Source of the DNA: Vibrio cortegadensis
GTDB lineage: Bacteria; Pseudomonadota; Gammaproteobacteria; Enterobacterales; Vibrionaceae
Assembly (NCBI RefSeq): GCF_024347395.1
Contig: NZ_AP025472.1
Coordinates: forward strand, 2,852,001-2,916,000
Direction: 5' to 3'
Length of the DNA: 64,000 nucleotides
Positions 25,594-32,935 of this stretch are shown here, one piece after another. The number at the start of each line of letters is the position of its first letter. The stretch's first letter is position 1. The position numbers were made by a program, and so were the translations under genes. The notes beneath the pieces are model-generated. The model worked only from the letters and a program-made list of their open reading frames with translations, was not told the origin of the DNA and ran no database searches.

Positions 25594-25620
25594 AAAAACC
25601 GCCTACGGGCGGTTTTTTTT
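25594..25620 (+). terminator. Terminator after the arcD-like gene
   Basis: ACCGCC-TACG-GGCGGT is followed by a run of T residues. Confidence 0.9.
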
Positions 25621-25855
25621 CGCTCTGTATTTGTCTTGCTCAACGTCCTTTCCTATCGTCCATCACATGCCCCAGCTCTTACTCATGGGCATTACCTCTT
25701 CTACCGCATGCTGACCCATGAGTCGTCATGCTGACCCTTTTCTCTTTTCTTATCGCCAGTGATGCCTGGCCATCAATCTACAGGTATCGACATGCGAGCC
25801 GCTAGATCGGCGTGGGCCATTAAACTGCCCAGCCTATTCAGCCCATAGGCCTCTC

Positions 25856-25895
25856 CTTCAAATCTTCAAATCTTCAAATCTTCAAATCTTCAAAT
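25856..25895. repeat. Five exact 8-bp tandem repeats
   Basis: The unit CTTCAAAT is repeated five times without error. An exact microsatellite is prone to slippage; it lies about 780 bp before arcA. Confidence 0.95.
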
Positions 25896-25952
25896 CAAGC
25901 ATACACACGGATACGTACCATCAAGCCATGGTCGTATCAACATCGACATCAA

Positions 25953-25995
25953 CAGTAGAAGTAGAAGAAGTAGAAGAAGTAGAAGAAGAAGTAGA
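25953..25995. repeat. GTAGAAGAA-type microsatellite
   Basis: Repeats built from GTAGAA and GAA triplets run from 25953 to 25995. In one frame they would read as Val-Glu-Glu units. Confidence 0.9.
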
Positions 25996-26129
25996 CCAAC
26001 AGTGTAAGTAAACCCCTATTATCTATGCGTGTTTATTAATTGATTTTGATAGATTTATATATATCACGGCCATTCATCCATAACATTTATGGCTAATTAA
26101 ATGGTTGGAACATAATTAATGAGTATTTT

Positions 26130-26523
26130 TGAATAACTATAAAAAAAGAAATATTACAATATTATCGCCGACTCATTTTGAATAATAAAAACGACTCTAA
26201 TTCGCTAAAAAAAACACAACTAACCCAAAATATAAAATGTGACCTACAAGCACTTTACGTAAAAAAGTTTTGTTAAAAAAACACACAATCCAATCTAAAT
26301 GCATATAGATACACAGTTATAGTGAATAAGAAAATTGCATATCCGCATTGCCACAGAAATTATTATTGAATAAATTTCCCATAAAAATCCAGCATTCAAC
26401 CAACAACGGCATAAATAGCGAATAATTACGCGAAAAAGCCACTAAAAACCCATGTCAATTTAAAGTAAATTGCTGCATAAAATTTGTTACAAGCCCCGCC
26501 ACACAAGGGTTTCACGTGAATAA
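26130..26523 (+). promoter_or_regulatory. Cluster of five TGAATAA motifs upstream of arcA
   Basis: TGAATAA starts at 26130, 26179, 26323, 26367 and 26517, always in the same orientation. TGAAT is the half-site of the ArgR box of E. coli, and an ArgR-family gene lies 6 kb downstream. The number exceeds chance expectation even for this AT-rich DNA (roughly 0.2 expected per strand by a simple base-composition estimate). Binding is inferred. Confidence 0.35.
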
Positions 26524-26674
26524 TCTATTTGTGACTAACCTCTAAGAATCCTATTCACTCTGGAGTAATATGGGCTCCAGAAAGAAAAACTGGATATTTA
26601 AATTAATCCTTTATTCCCTACGAAATAATAATGTGCTTTTAAATATAAAAGCATTCAAATAGAGAGATAAGATT

Positions 26675-27895
26675 ATGAGTAAGTTCTATGTAGGTTCTGA
26701 AGTTGGCCAACTACGTCGCGTTCTAGTTCACCGTCCAAGACGTTCACTTAGCCACCTAACACCATCTAACTGCCACGACTTATTATTTGATGATGTGTTA
26801 GCAGTAGAACGTGCAGGTAAAGAGCATGATGCATTTACTAAAACGTTACGTGACCAAGGCGTTGAAGTTTTACTTCTAACAGACCTTCTTGCTGACACTC
26901 TAGCAGTAGCTGAAGCGAAAGAATGGTTGCTGACTCGTCAAGTTTCTGATTACCGTTTAGGTAAAACATTTGCAAATGACGTACGTTGCTACCTAGCTGA
27001 CCTACCAAACGTTGAACTTGCTAAAATCCTAACGGGTGGTTTGTCTTACGCTGAAATGCCAATGAAATCATCTTCTATGATGCAAAGCATGCACGCTCCG
27101 ACAGACTTCATCATCGAGCCTCTACCAAACCACCTATTTACTCGCGATACTTCTTGCTGGGTATACGGCGGTGTTTCTATCAACCCAATGGCTAAAGAAG
27201 CTCGTCAACGTGAAACTAACCACGTTCGTGCAATTTACCGCTGGCACCCAACGTTCGCTGGTGCAGACTTTGTTAAGTACTACGGCGACGAAGAAAAAAT
27301 GTACGACCACTCTACAATTGAAGGCGGCGACGTTCTTGTAATTGGTAAAGGTTCTGTACTTATCGGTATGTCTGAGCGTACAACGCCACAAGGTGTTGAG
27401 CAGTTAGCTTCTAACCTATTCAAACATGGCCAAGCGAAACAAGTTATTGCAATGGAACTTCCTAAACACCGTTCTTGCATGCACTTAGATACAGTAATGA
27501 CGCACATGAACGAAGATACATTCTCTGTTTACCCAGAAGTGGTTCGTAAAGACGTTCAATGCTGGAGCTTAACTGGCGACGAAACTGGCGCTGTTAACGT
27601 TAAAGAAGAAGGTTACTTCGTTACTGCTATCGAAAAAGCACTAGGCGTAGACAAGCTAAACCTAATCACAACTGGTGGTGACAACTTCACTGCAGAACGT
27701 GAGCAATGGAACGATGCTAACAACGTACTAACTGTTAAACCAGGTGTTGTAATTGGTTACGAAGGTAACACTTACACTAACGAAAAATACGACAAAGCGG
27801 GCATCACAGTTCTACCTATCCCAGGTGACGAACTTGGTCGTGGCCGTGGCGGCGCACGCTGCATGAGCTGCCCAATCGAACGTGACGGTATCTAA
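26675..27895 (+). CDS. arcA: Arginine deiminase
   Basis: ArcA hydrolyses L-arginine to citrulline and ammonia, the first step of the deiminase pathway for ATP formation and acid tolerance. The 406-residue protein has the guanidino-modifying fold. FTRDTSCWVYGG carries an Asp ligand, IEGGDVLVIG and MHLDTVMTH hold the catalytic Glu and His, and RGRGGARCMSCPI near the end holds the catalytic Cys. AGAGAGATAAG precedes the ATG. It is followed by arcC and argF on the same strand. Confidence 0.98.
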   Translation: MSKFYVGSEVGQLRRVLVHRPRRSLSHLTPSNCHDLLFDDVLAVERAGKEHDAFTKTLRDQGVEVLLLTDLLADTLAVAEAKEWLLTRQVSDYRLGKTFANDVRCYLADLPNVELAKILTGGLSYAEMPMKSSSMMQSMHAPTDFIIEPLPNHLFTRDTSCWVYGGVSINPMAKEARQRETNHVRAIYRWHPTFAGADFVKYYGDEEKMYDHSTIEGGDVLVIGKGSVLIGMSERTTPQGVEQLASNLFKHGQAKQVIAMELPKHRSCMHLDTVMTHMNEDTFSVYPEVVRKDVQCWSLTGDETGAVNVKEEGYFVTAIEKALGVDKLNLITTGGDNFTAEREQWNDANNVLTVKPGVVIGYEGNTYTNEKYDKAGITVLPIPGDELGRGRGGARCMSCPIERDGI

Positions 27896-28002
27896 TCGCC
27901 ACCTTCAACTAAGCAATTCGTGTTAAAGCAACAAAAACTAAGCTAAATACTAAGGTCGGAATAACGATTTCGACCTTAGTCAGAATTCAAAGAGAATCGA
28001 TT

Positions 28003-28917
28003 ATGACTAAGCAAACTGTTGTCGTAGCGTTGGGTGGTAATGCACTACTACGCCGTGGTCAGCCACTTGAAGCTGATATCCAACGTGAAAATATTGAAAC
28101 CGCAGTTAAAACTATCTCTAAGATCGCCGAAGAGTACAACGTAGTTCTAGTGCACGGAAACGGCCCACAAGTTGGTCTATTAGCACTACAAGGTTTGGAA
28201 TACAAAAAAGTAAGTCCATACCCATTAGACGTTCTGGGAGCAGAAACTCAAGGCATGATCGGCTACATGTTGATGCAGGAATTTAGAAACTACCTTCCTC
28301 AAACGCATATCTCTTGCATGTTGACTCAAATGACTGTTGATCCAAAAGATCCAGCGTTTGCAGACCCAACAAAACCAATCGGTCCAATTTACGAAGAAGC
28401 GGAAGCGAAAGAATTGGCTGAAAAATACCGCTGGTCAATTAAGCCAGACGGCAAACATTTCCGTCGTGTTGTGCCTAGCCCACAACCGACAGGCATCATC
28501 GAAAGCGACGCTATCACTACGCTTATCGATCAAGGCCACTTAGTAATCTGTACTGGCGGTGGCGGCATCCCAGTAAAAGAAGAGAACGGTAAATTAGTCG
28601 GTGTTGAAGCAGTTATCGACAAAGACATGTCAGCAGCTTTCCTTGCGAAACAGCTAGACGCAGATGCACTACTTATTTTAACTGACGCTGACGCGGTATA
28701 CCTAGACTGGGGCAAACCAACGCAACATGCTCTAAGCGCAACCACACCAAGCGAATTATCTCAGTACGAATTCGATGCAGGATCAATGGGGCCTAAGATT
28801 GAAGCTTCATGTGAATTCATCAAACAAGGCGGCAAGTTAGTTGGTATCGGCGCACTTGAAGATGGCCTACGCATCTTGAAGGGCGAAGCGGGAACTAACA
28901 TCAAACGCGACGCTTAA
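28003..28917 (+). CDS. arcC: Carbamate kinase
   Basis: ArcC transfers phosphate from carbamoyl phosphate to ADP, giving ATP, CO2 and ammonia in the last step of arginine fermentation. The 304 residues show the amino-acid-kinase fold: VVALGGNALLRRGQ, VHGNGPQVG, CTGGGGIPV and LTDADAVYLDWG. It follows arcA by 107 bp and precedes argF by 99 bp, probably in one operon. Confidence 0.97.
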   Translation: MTKQTVVVALGGNALLRRGQPLEADIQRENIETAVKTISKIAEEYNVVLVHGNGPQVGLLALQGLEYKKVSPYPLDVLGAETQGMIGYMLMQEFRNYLPQTHISCMLTQMTVDPKDPAFADPTKPIGPIYEEAEAKELAEKYRWSIKPDGKHFRRVVPSPQPTGIIESDAITTLIDQGHLVICTGGGGIPVKEENGKLVGVEAVIDKDMSAAFLAKQLDADALLILTDADAVYLDWGKPTQHALSATTPSELSQYEFDAGSMGPKIEASCEFIKQGGKLVGIGALEDGLRILKGEAGTNIKRDA

Positions 28918-29016
28918 TAGTTTAGAAAGATAAAAATACTTAAACCCCATACTTAATTTAGACATGCTCCCTACACCTATTGTCGTAGGGAGTCATAATA
29001 CAAGAAGGAATACATC

Positions 29017-30027
29017 ATGGCTTTTAACCTACGCAACCGTAACTTCCTAAAACTTCTAGACTTCACTCCACGTGAAATCCAACACATGCTAGAACTAGCA
29101 GCTGAGTTGAAAAAAGCGAAGTACAACGGTTACGAGCAGCCTCGCCTAACGGGTAAAAACATCGCGCTTATCTTTGAAAAAGCATCTACTCGTACTCGTT
29201 GTGCATTTGAAGTTGCTGCATATGACCAAGGCGCTAACGTAACTTACTTAGGCCCTTCTGGTTCTCAAATCGGTTACAAAGAGTCAATGAAAGATACAGC
29301 ACGTGTTCTTGGCCGCATGTACGATGGCATTGAATACCGTGGCTTCGGTCAAGAAATCGTTGAAGATCTTGGCGCATACGCTGGTGTTCCAGTATGGAAT
29401 GGTCTAACAGATGAGTTCCACCCAACTCAAATTCTTGCTGACTTCCTAACTATGCAAGAGCACGGCCGTGGTAAACAGCTACACGAAATGACTTTCGCTT
29501 ACCTAGGTGATGCTCGCAACAACATGGGTAACTCTCTAATGGTTGGTGCTGCGAAAATGGGTATGGACATTCGTCTAGTTGCTCCTAAAGCATTCTGGCC
29601 TGAAGAAGAGCTAGTAGCTCAATGTCGTGAAATCGCTGAAGAAACTGGTGCGAAAATCACTGTTACTGAAAACGTTCAAGAAGGTGTTGAAGGTTGTGAC
29701 TTCCTTTACACTGACGTTTGGGTATCAATGGGCGAAGCGAAAGAAGCTTGGGCTGCACGTATCGACCTAATGATGCCTTACCAAGTAAACATGGAAATGC
29801 TAAAAGCAACTGGCAACCCACATGTTAAATTCATGCACTGCCTACCTGCATTCCACGGTGAAGATACAGTAGTTGGTAAAGAACTTGCTCAAGAATACCC
29901 AATGCTTAAAGACGGCGTTGAAGTAACAGATGAAGTGGTTGAATCTAAGCACTCTATCGTATTCGATGAAGCTGAAAACCGCATGCACACAATCAAAGCA
30001 ATCATGGTTGCGACACTAGGTCAGTAA
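29017..30027 (+). CDS. argF: Ornithine carbamoyltransferase (probably catabolic here)
   Basis: The enzyme interconverts ornithine plus carbamoyl phosphate and citrulline. The 336-residue protein has the carbamoyl-phosphate loop EKASTRTRC, DEFHPTQILAD and the ornithine loop FMHCLPAFHG. Its place after arcA and arcC suggests the catabolic role (arcB). Sequence alone cannot separate it from the biosynthetic form, which in vibrios is commonly the same type of enzyme. Confidence 0.93.
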   Translation: MAFNLRNRNFLKLLDFTPREIQHMLELAAELKKAKYNGYEQPRLTGKNIALIFEKASTRTRCAFEVAAYDQGANVTYLGPSGSQIGYKESMKDTARVLGRMYDGIEYRGFGQEIVEDLGAYAGVPVWNGLTDEFHPTQILADFLTMQEHGRGKQLHEMTFAYLGDARNNMGNSLMVGAAKMGMDIRLVAPKAFWPEEELVAQCREIAEETGAKITVTENVQEGVEGCDFLYTDVWVSMGEAKEAWAARIDLMMPYQVNMEMLKATGNPHVKFMHCLPAFHGEDTVVGKELAQEYPMLKDGVEVTDEVVESKHSIVFDEAENRMHTIKAIMVATLGQ

Positions 30028-30103
30028 TTGATTATAGTTTGATGCATGAACCACAGTTAAGCGCATATTATTAGGCTCTCCTATTGTTCTTAACTGTCAT
30101 ATT

Positions 30104-30140
30104 GCGAGTAATATCTTGGATATTACTCGCATATTTTTTT
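30104..30140 (+). terminator. Terminator after argF
   Basis: GCGAGTAATAT and ATATTACTCGC form an 11-bp stem around CTTGG, then ATA and seven T residues. Upstream, ACAGTTAAG and CTTAACTGT (30053-30097) form another possible stem. Confidence 0.88.
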
Positions 30141-30323
30141 GCACCGATAAAAGTTAAAGCCCAACAAAATCAATAAAATTCAAAACCTTAACGCCAACCC
30201 TCCTGACAAGTAATTCGCATACTTCCCGCATAAACTTTCACCTGAAAATTAGTTTACGAAAACGTTTGCACTGTATAGAATTCTACGTATAATCCTTCGC
30301 AATTTGCCAAAATAGAGAAAGAA

Positions 30324-30431
30324 ATGAAGACGACCAATCTACAATATTTGATTGCACAGAGCCTGAAAATGGCGTCGTTATCTATTTCATATTTTTTCGA
30401 ATTTTGGTTGTTATTGAAAAGATCCTATTAA
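30324..30431 (+). CDS. pyrL: pyrBI leader peptide
   Basis: A 35-residue frame (MKTTNLQYLIAQSLKMASLS, then an F/Y/W/L-rich end) starts after AGAGAAAGAA and stops exactly at the left arm of the attenuator hairpin. T-rich codons in its second half can act as UTP-sensitive pause sites. This is the layout of the E. coli pyrBI leader: when UTP is low, polymerase pauses, the ribosome catches up, and the attenuator cannot form. Confidence 0.85.
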   Translation: MKTTNLQYLIAQSLKMASLSISYFFEFWLLLKRSY

Positions 30432-30460
30432 AAGCCTCCTATTATTGGAGGCTTTTTTTT
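30431..30460 (+). terminator. Attenuator of pyrBI
   Basis: AAAGCCTCC (30431-30439) pairs with GGAGGCTTT (30447-30455), followed by a run of T residues to 30460. Its left arm overlaps the pyrL stop codon, as needed for coupling between translation and termination. Confidence 0.92.
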
Positions 30461-30535
30461 GTCTTAAATTTGGTGCGGCCCGCTATAGGGCAGCTTTGAT
30501 TCATCAGTTTGTTTCGTTGTTAAAGGAAAAACGTT

Positions 30536-31465
30536 ATGGCGCATTCGTTATTTAATAAACATATCATTTCAATTCCAGAGCTATCTCGTAGTGAGCTAGA
30601 GTTGATCGTAGAGACCGCTGGGCAACTTAAAGCAGAACCAAACCCTGAGTTATTAAAAAACAAAGTGGTAGCAAGTTGCTTCTTCGAACCTTCAACTCGT
30701 ACTCGCCTCTCTTTTGAAACCGCCGTTCAACGCTTAGGTGGAACTGTCATTGGTTTTGATAACGGTGGCAATACATCACTAGCGAAGAAAGGCGAAACTC
30801 TTGCCGATTCAGTGCAAGTTATCTCATCTTATGTGGATGCCTTTGTTATGCGTCACCCACAAGAAGGGGCTGCACGTTTAGCGTCTGAATTCTCAAATGG
30901 CGTGCCAATTGTGAATGGCGGCGACGGTGCGAACCAACATCCAACTCAAACACTGTTAGATTTGTTCTCAATCTATGAGACTCAAGGAACACTGGATAAC
31001 TTGAATGTAGCTTTTGTTGGTGACTTGAAATACGGACGTACGGTTCACTCACTGACCCAAGCGCTTGCAAAATTCAACAACGTTCGCTTCTTCTTTATTG
31101 CTCCTGAAGTTCTATCTATGCCTGATTACATCTGTGAAGAGTTGGATGATGCTGGCATTAAATACAGCATGCACAAAAACATCGAAGAAGTAGTACCTGA
31201 ATTGGATGTTCTGTACATGACTCGCGTACAGAAAGAACGCTTTGATGAATCTGAATACGCGCACATGAAAGCGGCTTATATCTTAACGGCATCAATGCTA
31301 GAGCCTGCAAAAGATAATCTGAAGATTCTTCACCCGCTACCTCGTGTGGATGAAATCACAACAGATGTCGATAAGACCAAACACGCATACTATTTTGAGC
31401 AAGCCGAAAATGGCGTTTATGCTCGTGAAGCATTGTTAGCACTAGTCCTAAACAAAGAACTTTAA
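30536..31465 (+). CDS. pyrB: Aspartate carbamoyltransferase, catalytic chain
   Basis: PyrB joins carbamoyl phosphate and aspartate at the start of pyrimidine synthesis. The 309 residues include the carbamoyl-phosphate loop FEPSTRTRLSFE, the mobile loop with KKGETLADS, DGANQHPTQTLLD, and HPLPRVDEI. AAAGGAAAAA precedes the ATG. It is followed after 16 bp by pyrI and controlled by the attenuator upstream. Confidence 0.98.
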   Translation: MAHSLFNKHIISIPELSRSELELIVETAGQLKAEPNPELLKNKVVASCFFEPSTRTRLSFETAVQRLGGTVIGFDNGGNTSLAKKGETLADSVQVISSYVDAFVMRHPQEGAARLASEFSNGVPIVNGGDGANQHPTQTLLDLFSIYETQGTLDNLNVAFVGDLKYGRTVHSLTQALAKFNNVRFFFIAPEVLSMPDYICEELDDAGIKYSMHKNIEEVVPELDVLYMTRVQKERFDESEYAHMKAAYILTASMLEPAKDNLKILHPLPRVDEITTDVDKTKHAYYFEQAENGVYAREALLALVLNKEL

Positions 31466-31481
31466 GCAGGGGGAATTTATC

Positions 31482-31946
31482 ATGGTAAAAGAGACTCAAC
31501 TACAAGTAGAAGCAATCTGTAATGGTTCAGTAATTGACCACATCCCTGCTCACGTTGGCATAAAAGTTCTGAAGCTTTTTAATATGCATAAAACCAACGA
31601 GCGCGTTACGATTGGCTTAAACCTACCGTCATCAGCACTAGGTCATAAAGATTTAATCAAAATTGAGAATGTGTTCATTACTAATGAACAAGCGAACCAA
31701 TTGGCGCTTTACGCCCCAGCAGCAACAGTAAACCAAATCGAAAATTACAAAGTTGTCGATAAGCTCACACTATCGTTACCAGAGCAAATCAACGCGATTT
31801 TTGAGTGCCCAAACAGCAACTGTATTTCTCATGGCGAACCAGTGGAAAGTGGCTTCAAAGTTCTACTGAAAAAAGAGCGTGTACAGCTTAAATGTAAATA
31901 CTGTGAGAAAGTATTTTCACGTGGAATCATGACAGAAAAACGCTAA
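31482..31946 (+). CDS. pyrI: Aspartate carbamoyltransferase, regulatory chain
   Basis: PyrI binds CTP and ATP and confers allosteric control on the PyrB trimers. The 154-residue protein has the nucleotide-binding domain (1-100) and a C-terminal zinc domain with four cysteines (CPNSNC and CKYC). AGGGGGAA precedes the ATG, and pyrB is 16 bp upstream. Confidence 0.98.
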   Translation: MVKETQLQVEAICNGSVIDHIPAHVGIKVLKLFNMHKTNERVTIGLNLPSSALGHKDLIKIENVFITNEQANQLALYAPAATVNQIENYKVVDKLTLSLPEQINAIFECPNSNCISHGEPVESGFKVLLKKERVQLKCKYCEKVFSRGIMTEKR

Positions 31947-32268
31947 TTTAAGTCGATTTAAAGACAAACATGCTAACTCGGCCCATACTGATATTATAGT
32001 CAGTATGGGCCGTTTTTTATATTTAACACCTTTGCAATAACTTCAACTATTTTAGCGCACTTTAGATGTTAAAATTCAGAACAAAGAACCCATCAAAAAG
32101 CTTAATTATAGTTTTTTATTTGGTGATTAAGCTCAATAAACCAATATAAAGATACTGATAACATCGGCATACTAGTTAATAATATTTGCCTCTCTCATCG
32201 CCTTTAGCCTTTTCGTTCAACACTGAACCTAAGCTTGTGACTAAAAGCAGACTAATAAGGAGTTGTCC
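31947..32268. other. Intergenic region pyrI to the ArgR-family gene
   Basis: It holds the pyrI terminator (31979-32018) and an AGCTTAAT/ATTAAGCT dyad (32100-32133) around a T-rich loop. No ORF is supported. The dyad may be an operator or a weak terminator-like structure. Confidence 0.5.
31979..32018 (+). terminator. Terminator after pyrI
   Basis: CGGCCCATACTGA and TCAGTATGGGCCG form a 13-bp perfect stem, followed by six T residues. Confidence 0.95.
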
Positions 32269-32757
32269 GTGAATACTGAAAACATACAGGCTACGGCGCT
32301 AACTGCCGACGATAAAACATTAACCGCTGCATGTAAGCGTTTACTTCAACAACAAAGTTTTGCGACGCAAAATGACCTACGTTTGCGTTTAATTGAACTT
32401 GGGTATGAAGGGATAAGTCAATCAACAGTATCACGCTTATTATCCCAATTGGGTGTCGTTAAAGTGCAAAACGCTTGCGGTAAGAAAGTGTACTGCATGA
32501 CAGTGGAAAGTGCGCCAGTTCGTGTTGGCTCGTCGATCTCTTCTCAAATTGAATTTATTACACATAACCAATTAATGGTTGTGATTAAAACTCACCCTGG
32601 CAGTGCACAGCTTGTTGCGCGCTTAATTGATATCGATCCACACGGAGAGATCTTAGGGACTGTCGGTGGTAATGACACCGTGATCGTCGCACCAAAAGAT
32701 GTCAGCAATATTGAAGCATGTGAGCGCGTCGTAAAAGAGCGTCTTGGCGTACTATAA
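32269..32757 (+). CDS. argR: ArgR-family transcriptional regulator
   Basis: ArgR proteins are arginine-responsive hexamers. The 162-residue protein has the N-terminal winged helix (about 15-75, with GISQSTVSRLLSQLG) and the C-terminal arginine-binding domain (HPGSAQLVARLID, GTVGGNDTVIVAP). The start is taken as GTG 32269, 6 bp after AAGGAG; an in-frame TTG at 32263 abuts the ribosome site and is too close. Vibrios usually have a main argR next to mdh, so this copy beside the arginine deiminase genes may be a second, locus-specific regulator. That paralogy is inferred, not seen here. Confidence 0.88.
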   Translation: MNTENIQATALTADDKTLTAACKRLLQQQSFATQNDLRLRLIELGYEGISQSTVSRLLSQLGVVKVQNACGKKVYCMTVESAPVRVGSSISSQIEFITHNQLMVVIKTHPGSAQLVARLIDIDPHGEILGTVGGNDTVIVAPKDVSNIEACERVVKERLGVL

Positions 32758-32823
32758 GCTTTCATTCTATACAATGGCCTAATCATTAGGCCATTGCTCT
32801 TCTGCAACTCGCATCTCTGTGTT

Positions 32824-32833
32824 CCCCCCCCCC
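32824..32833 (+). repeat. Ten-base poly-C tract
   Basis: Ten C residues occur in otherwise AT-rich DNA 102 bp before dsbD. Such tracts can vary in length by slippage, or may be miscounted in sequencing. Confidence 0.9.
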
Positions 32834-32935
32834 ACCACATAAATCATATTTATTTTTTAATAATGAAACTTATCCCCATAAAATCGGGTCTCATTGAGTT
32901 AATATACTTTTAACTTAATTCTAGTAAATTTCATT

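Larger units (their letters stand above)
25621..26674. other. Long repeat-rich non-coding region before arcA
   Basis: The first part (to about 26010) has higher GC and several repeats. ACTCATGGG and CCCATGAGT (25681-25689, 25715-25723) form an inverted repeat, CATGCTGACCC occurs at 25707 and 25727, GCCTAT/ATAGGC (25832-25850) is a hairpin, and two microsatellites follow. The second part is strongly AT-rich with five TGAATAA motifs and a CTGGAG/CTCCAG hairpin (26560-26580). It presumably carries the arcA promoter and a long leader. A 27-codon frame (25928-26011) across the second microsatellite lacks a ribosome site. Confidence 0.6.

Noticed and set aside
25505..25714. 69-codon frame over the arcD end
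   Set aside because: Starts within arcD in another frame and runs through the arcD terminator.
25928..26011. 27-codon frame of Val-Glu repeats
   Set aside because: No ribosome site; simply reads through the microsatellite. Kept only as part of a finding.
26040..26053. Second FNR-like site before arcA
   Set aside because: TTGAT-TTTG-ATAGA has two mismatches in the right half, in AT-rich DNA where this is expected by chance.
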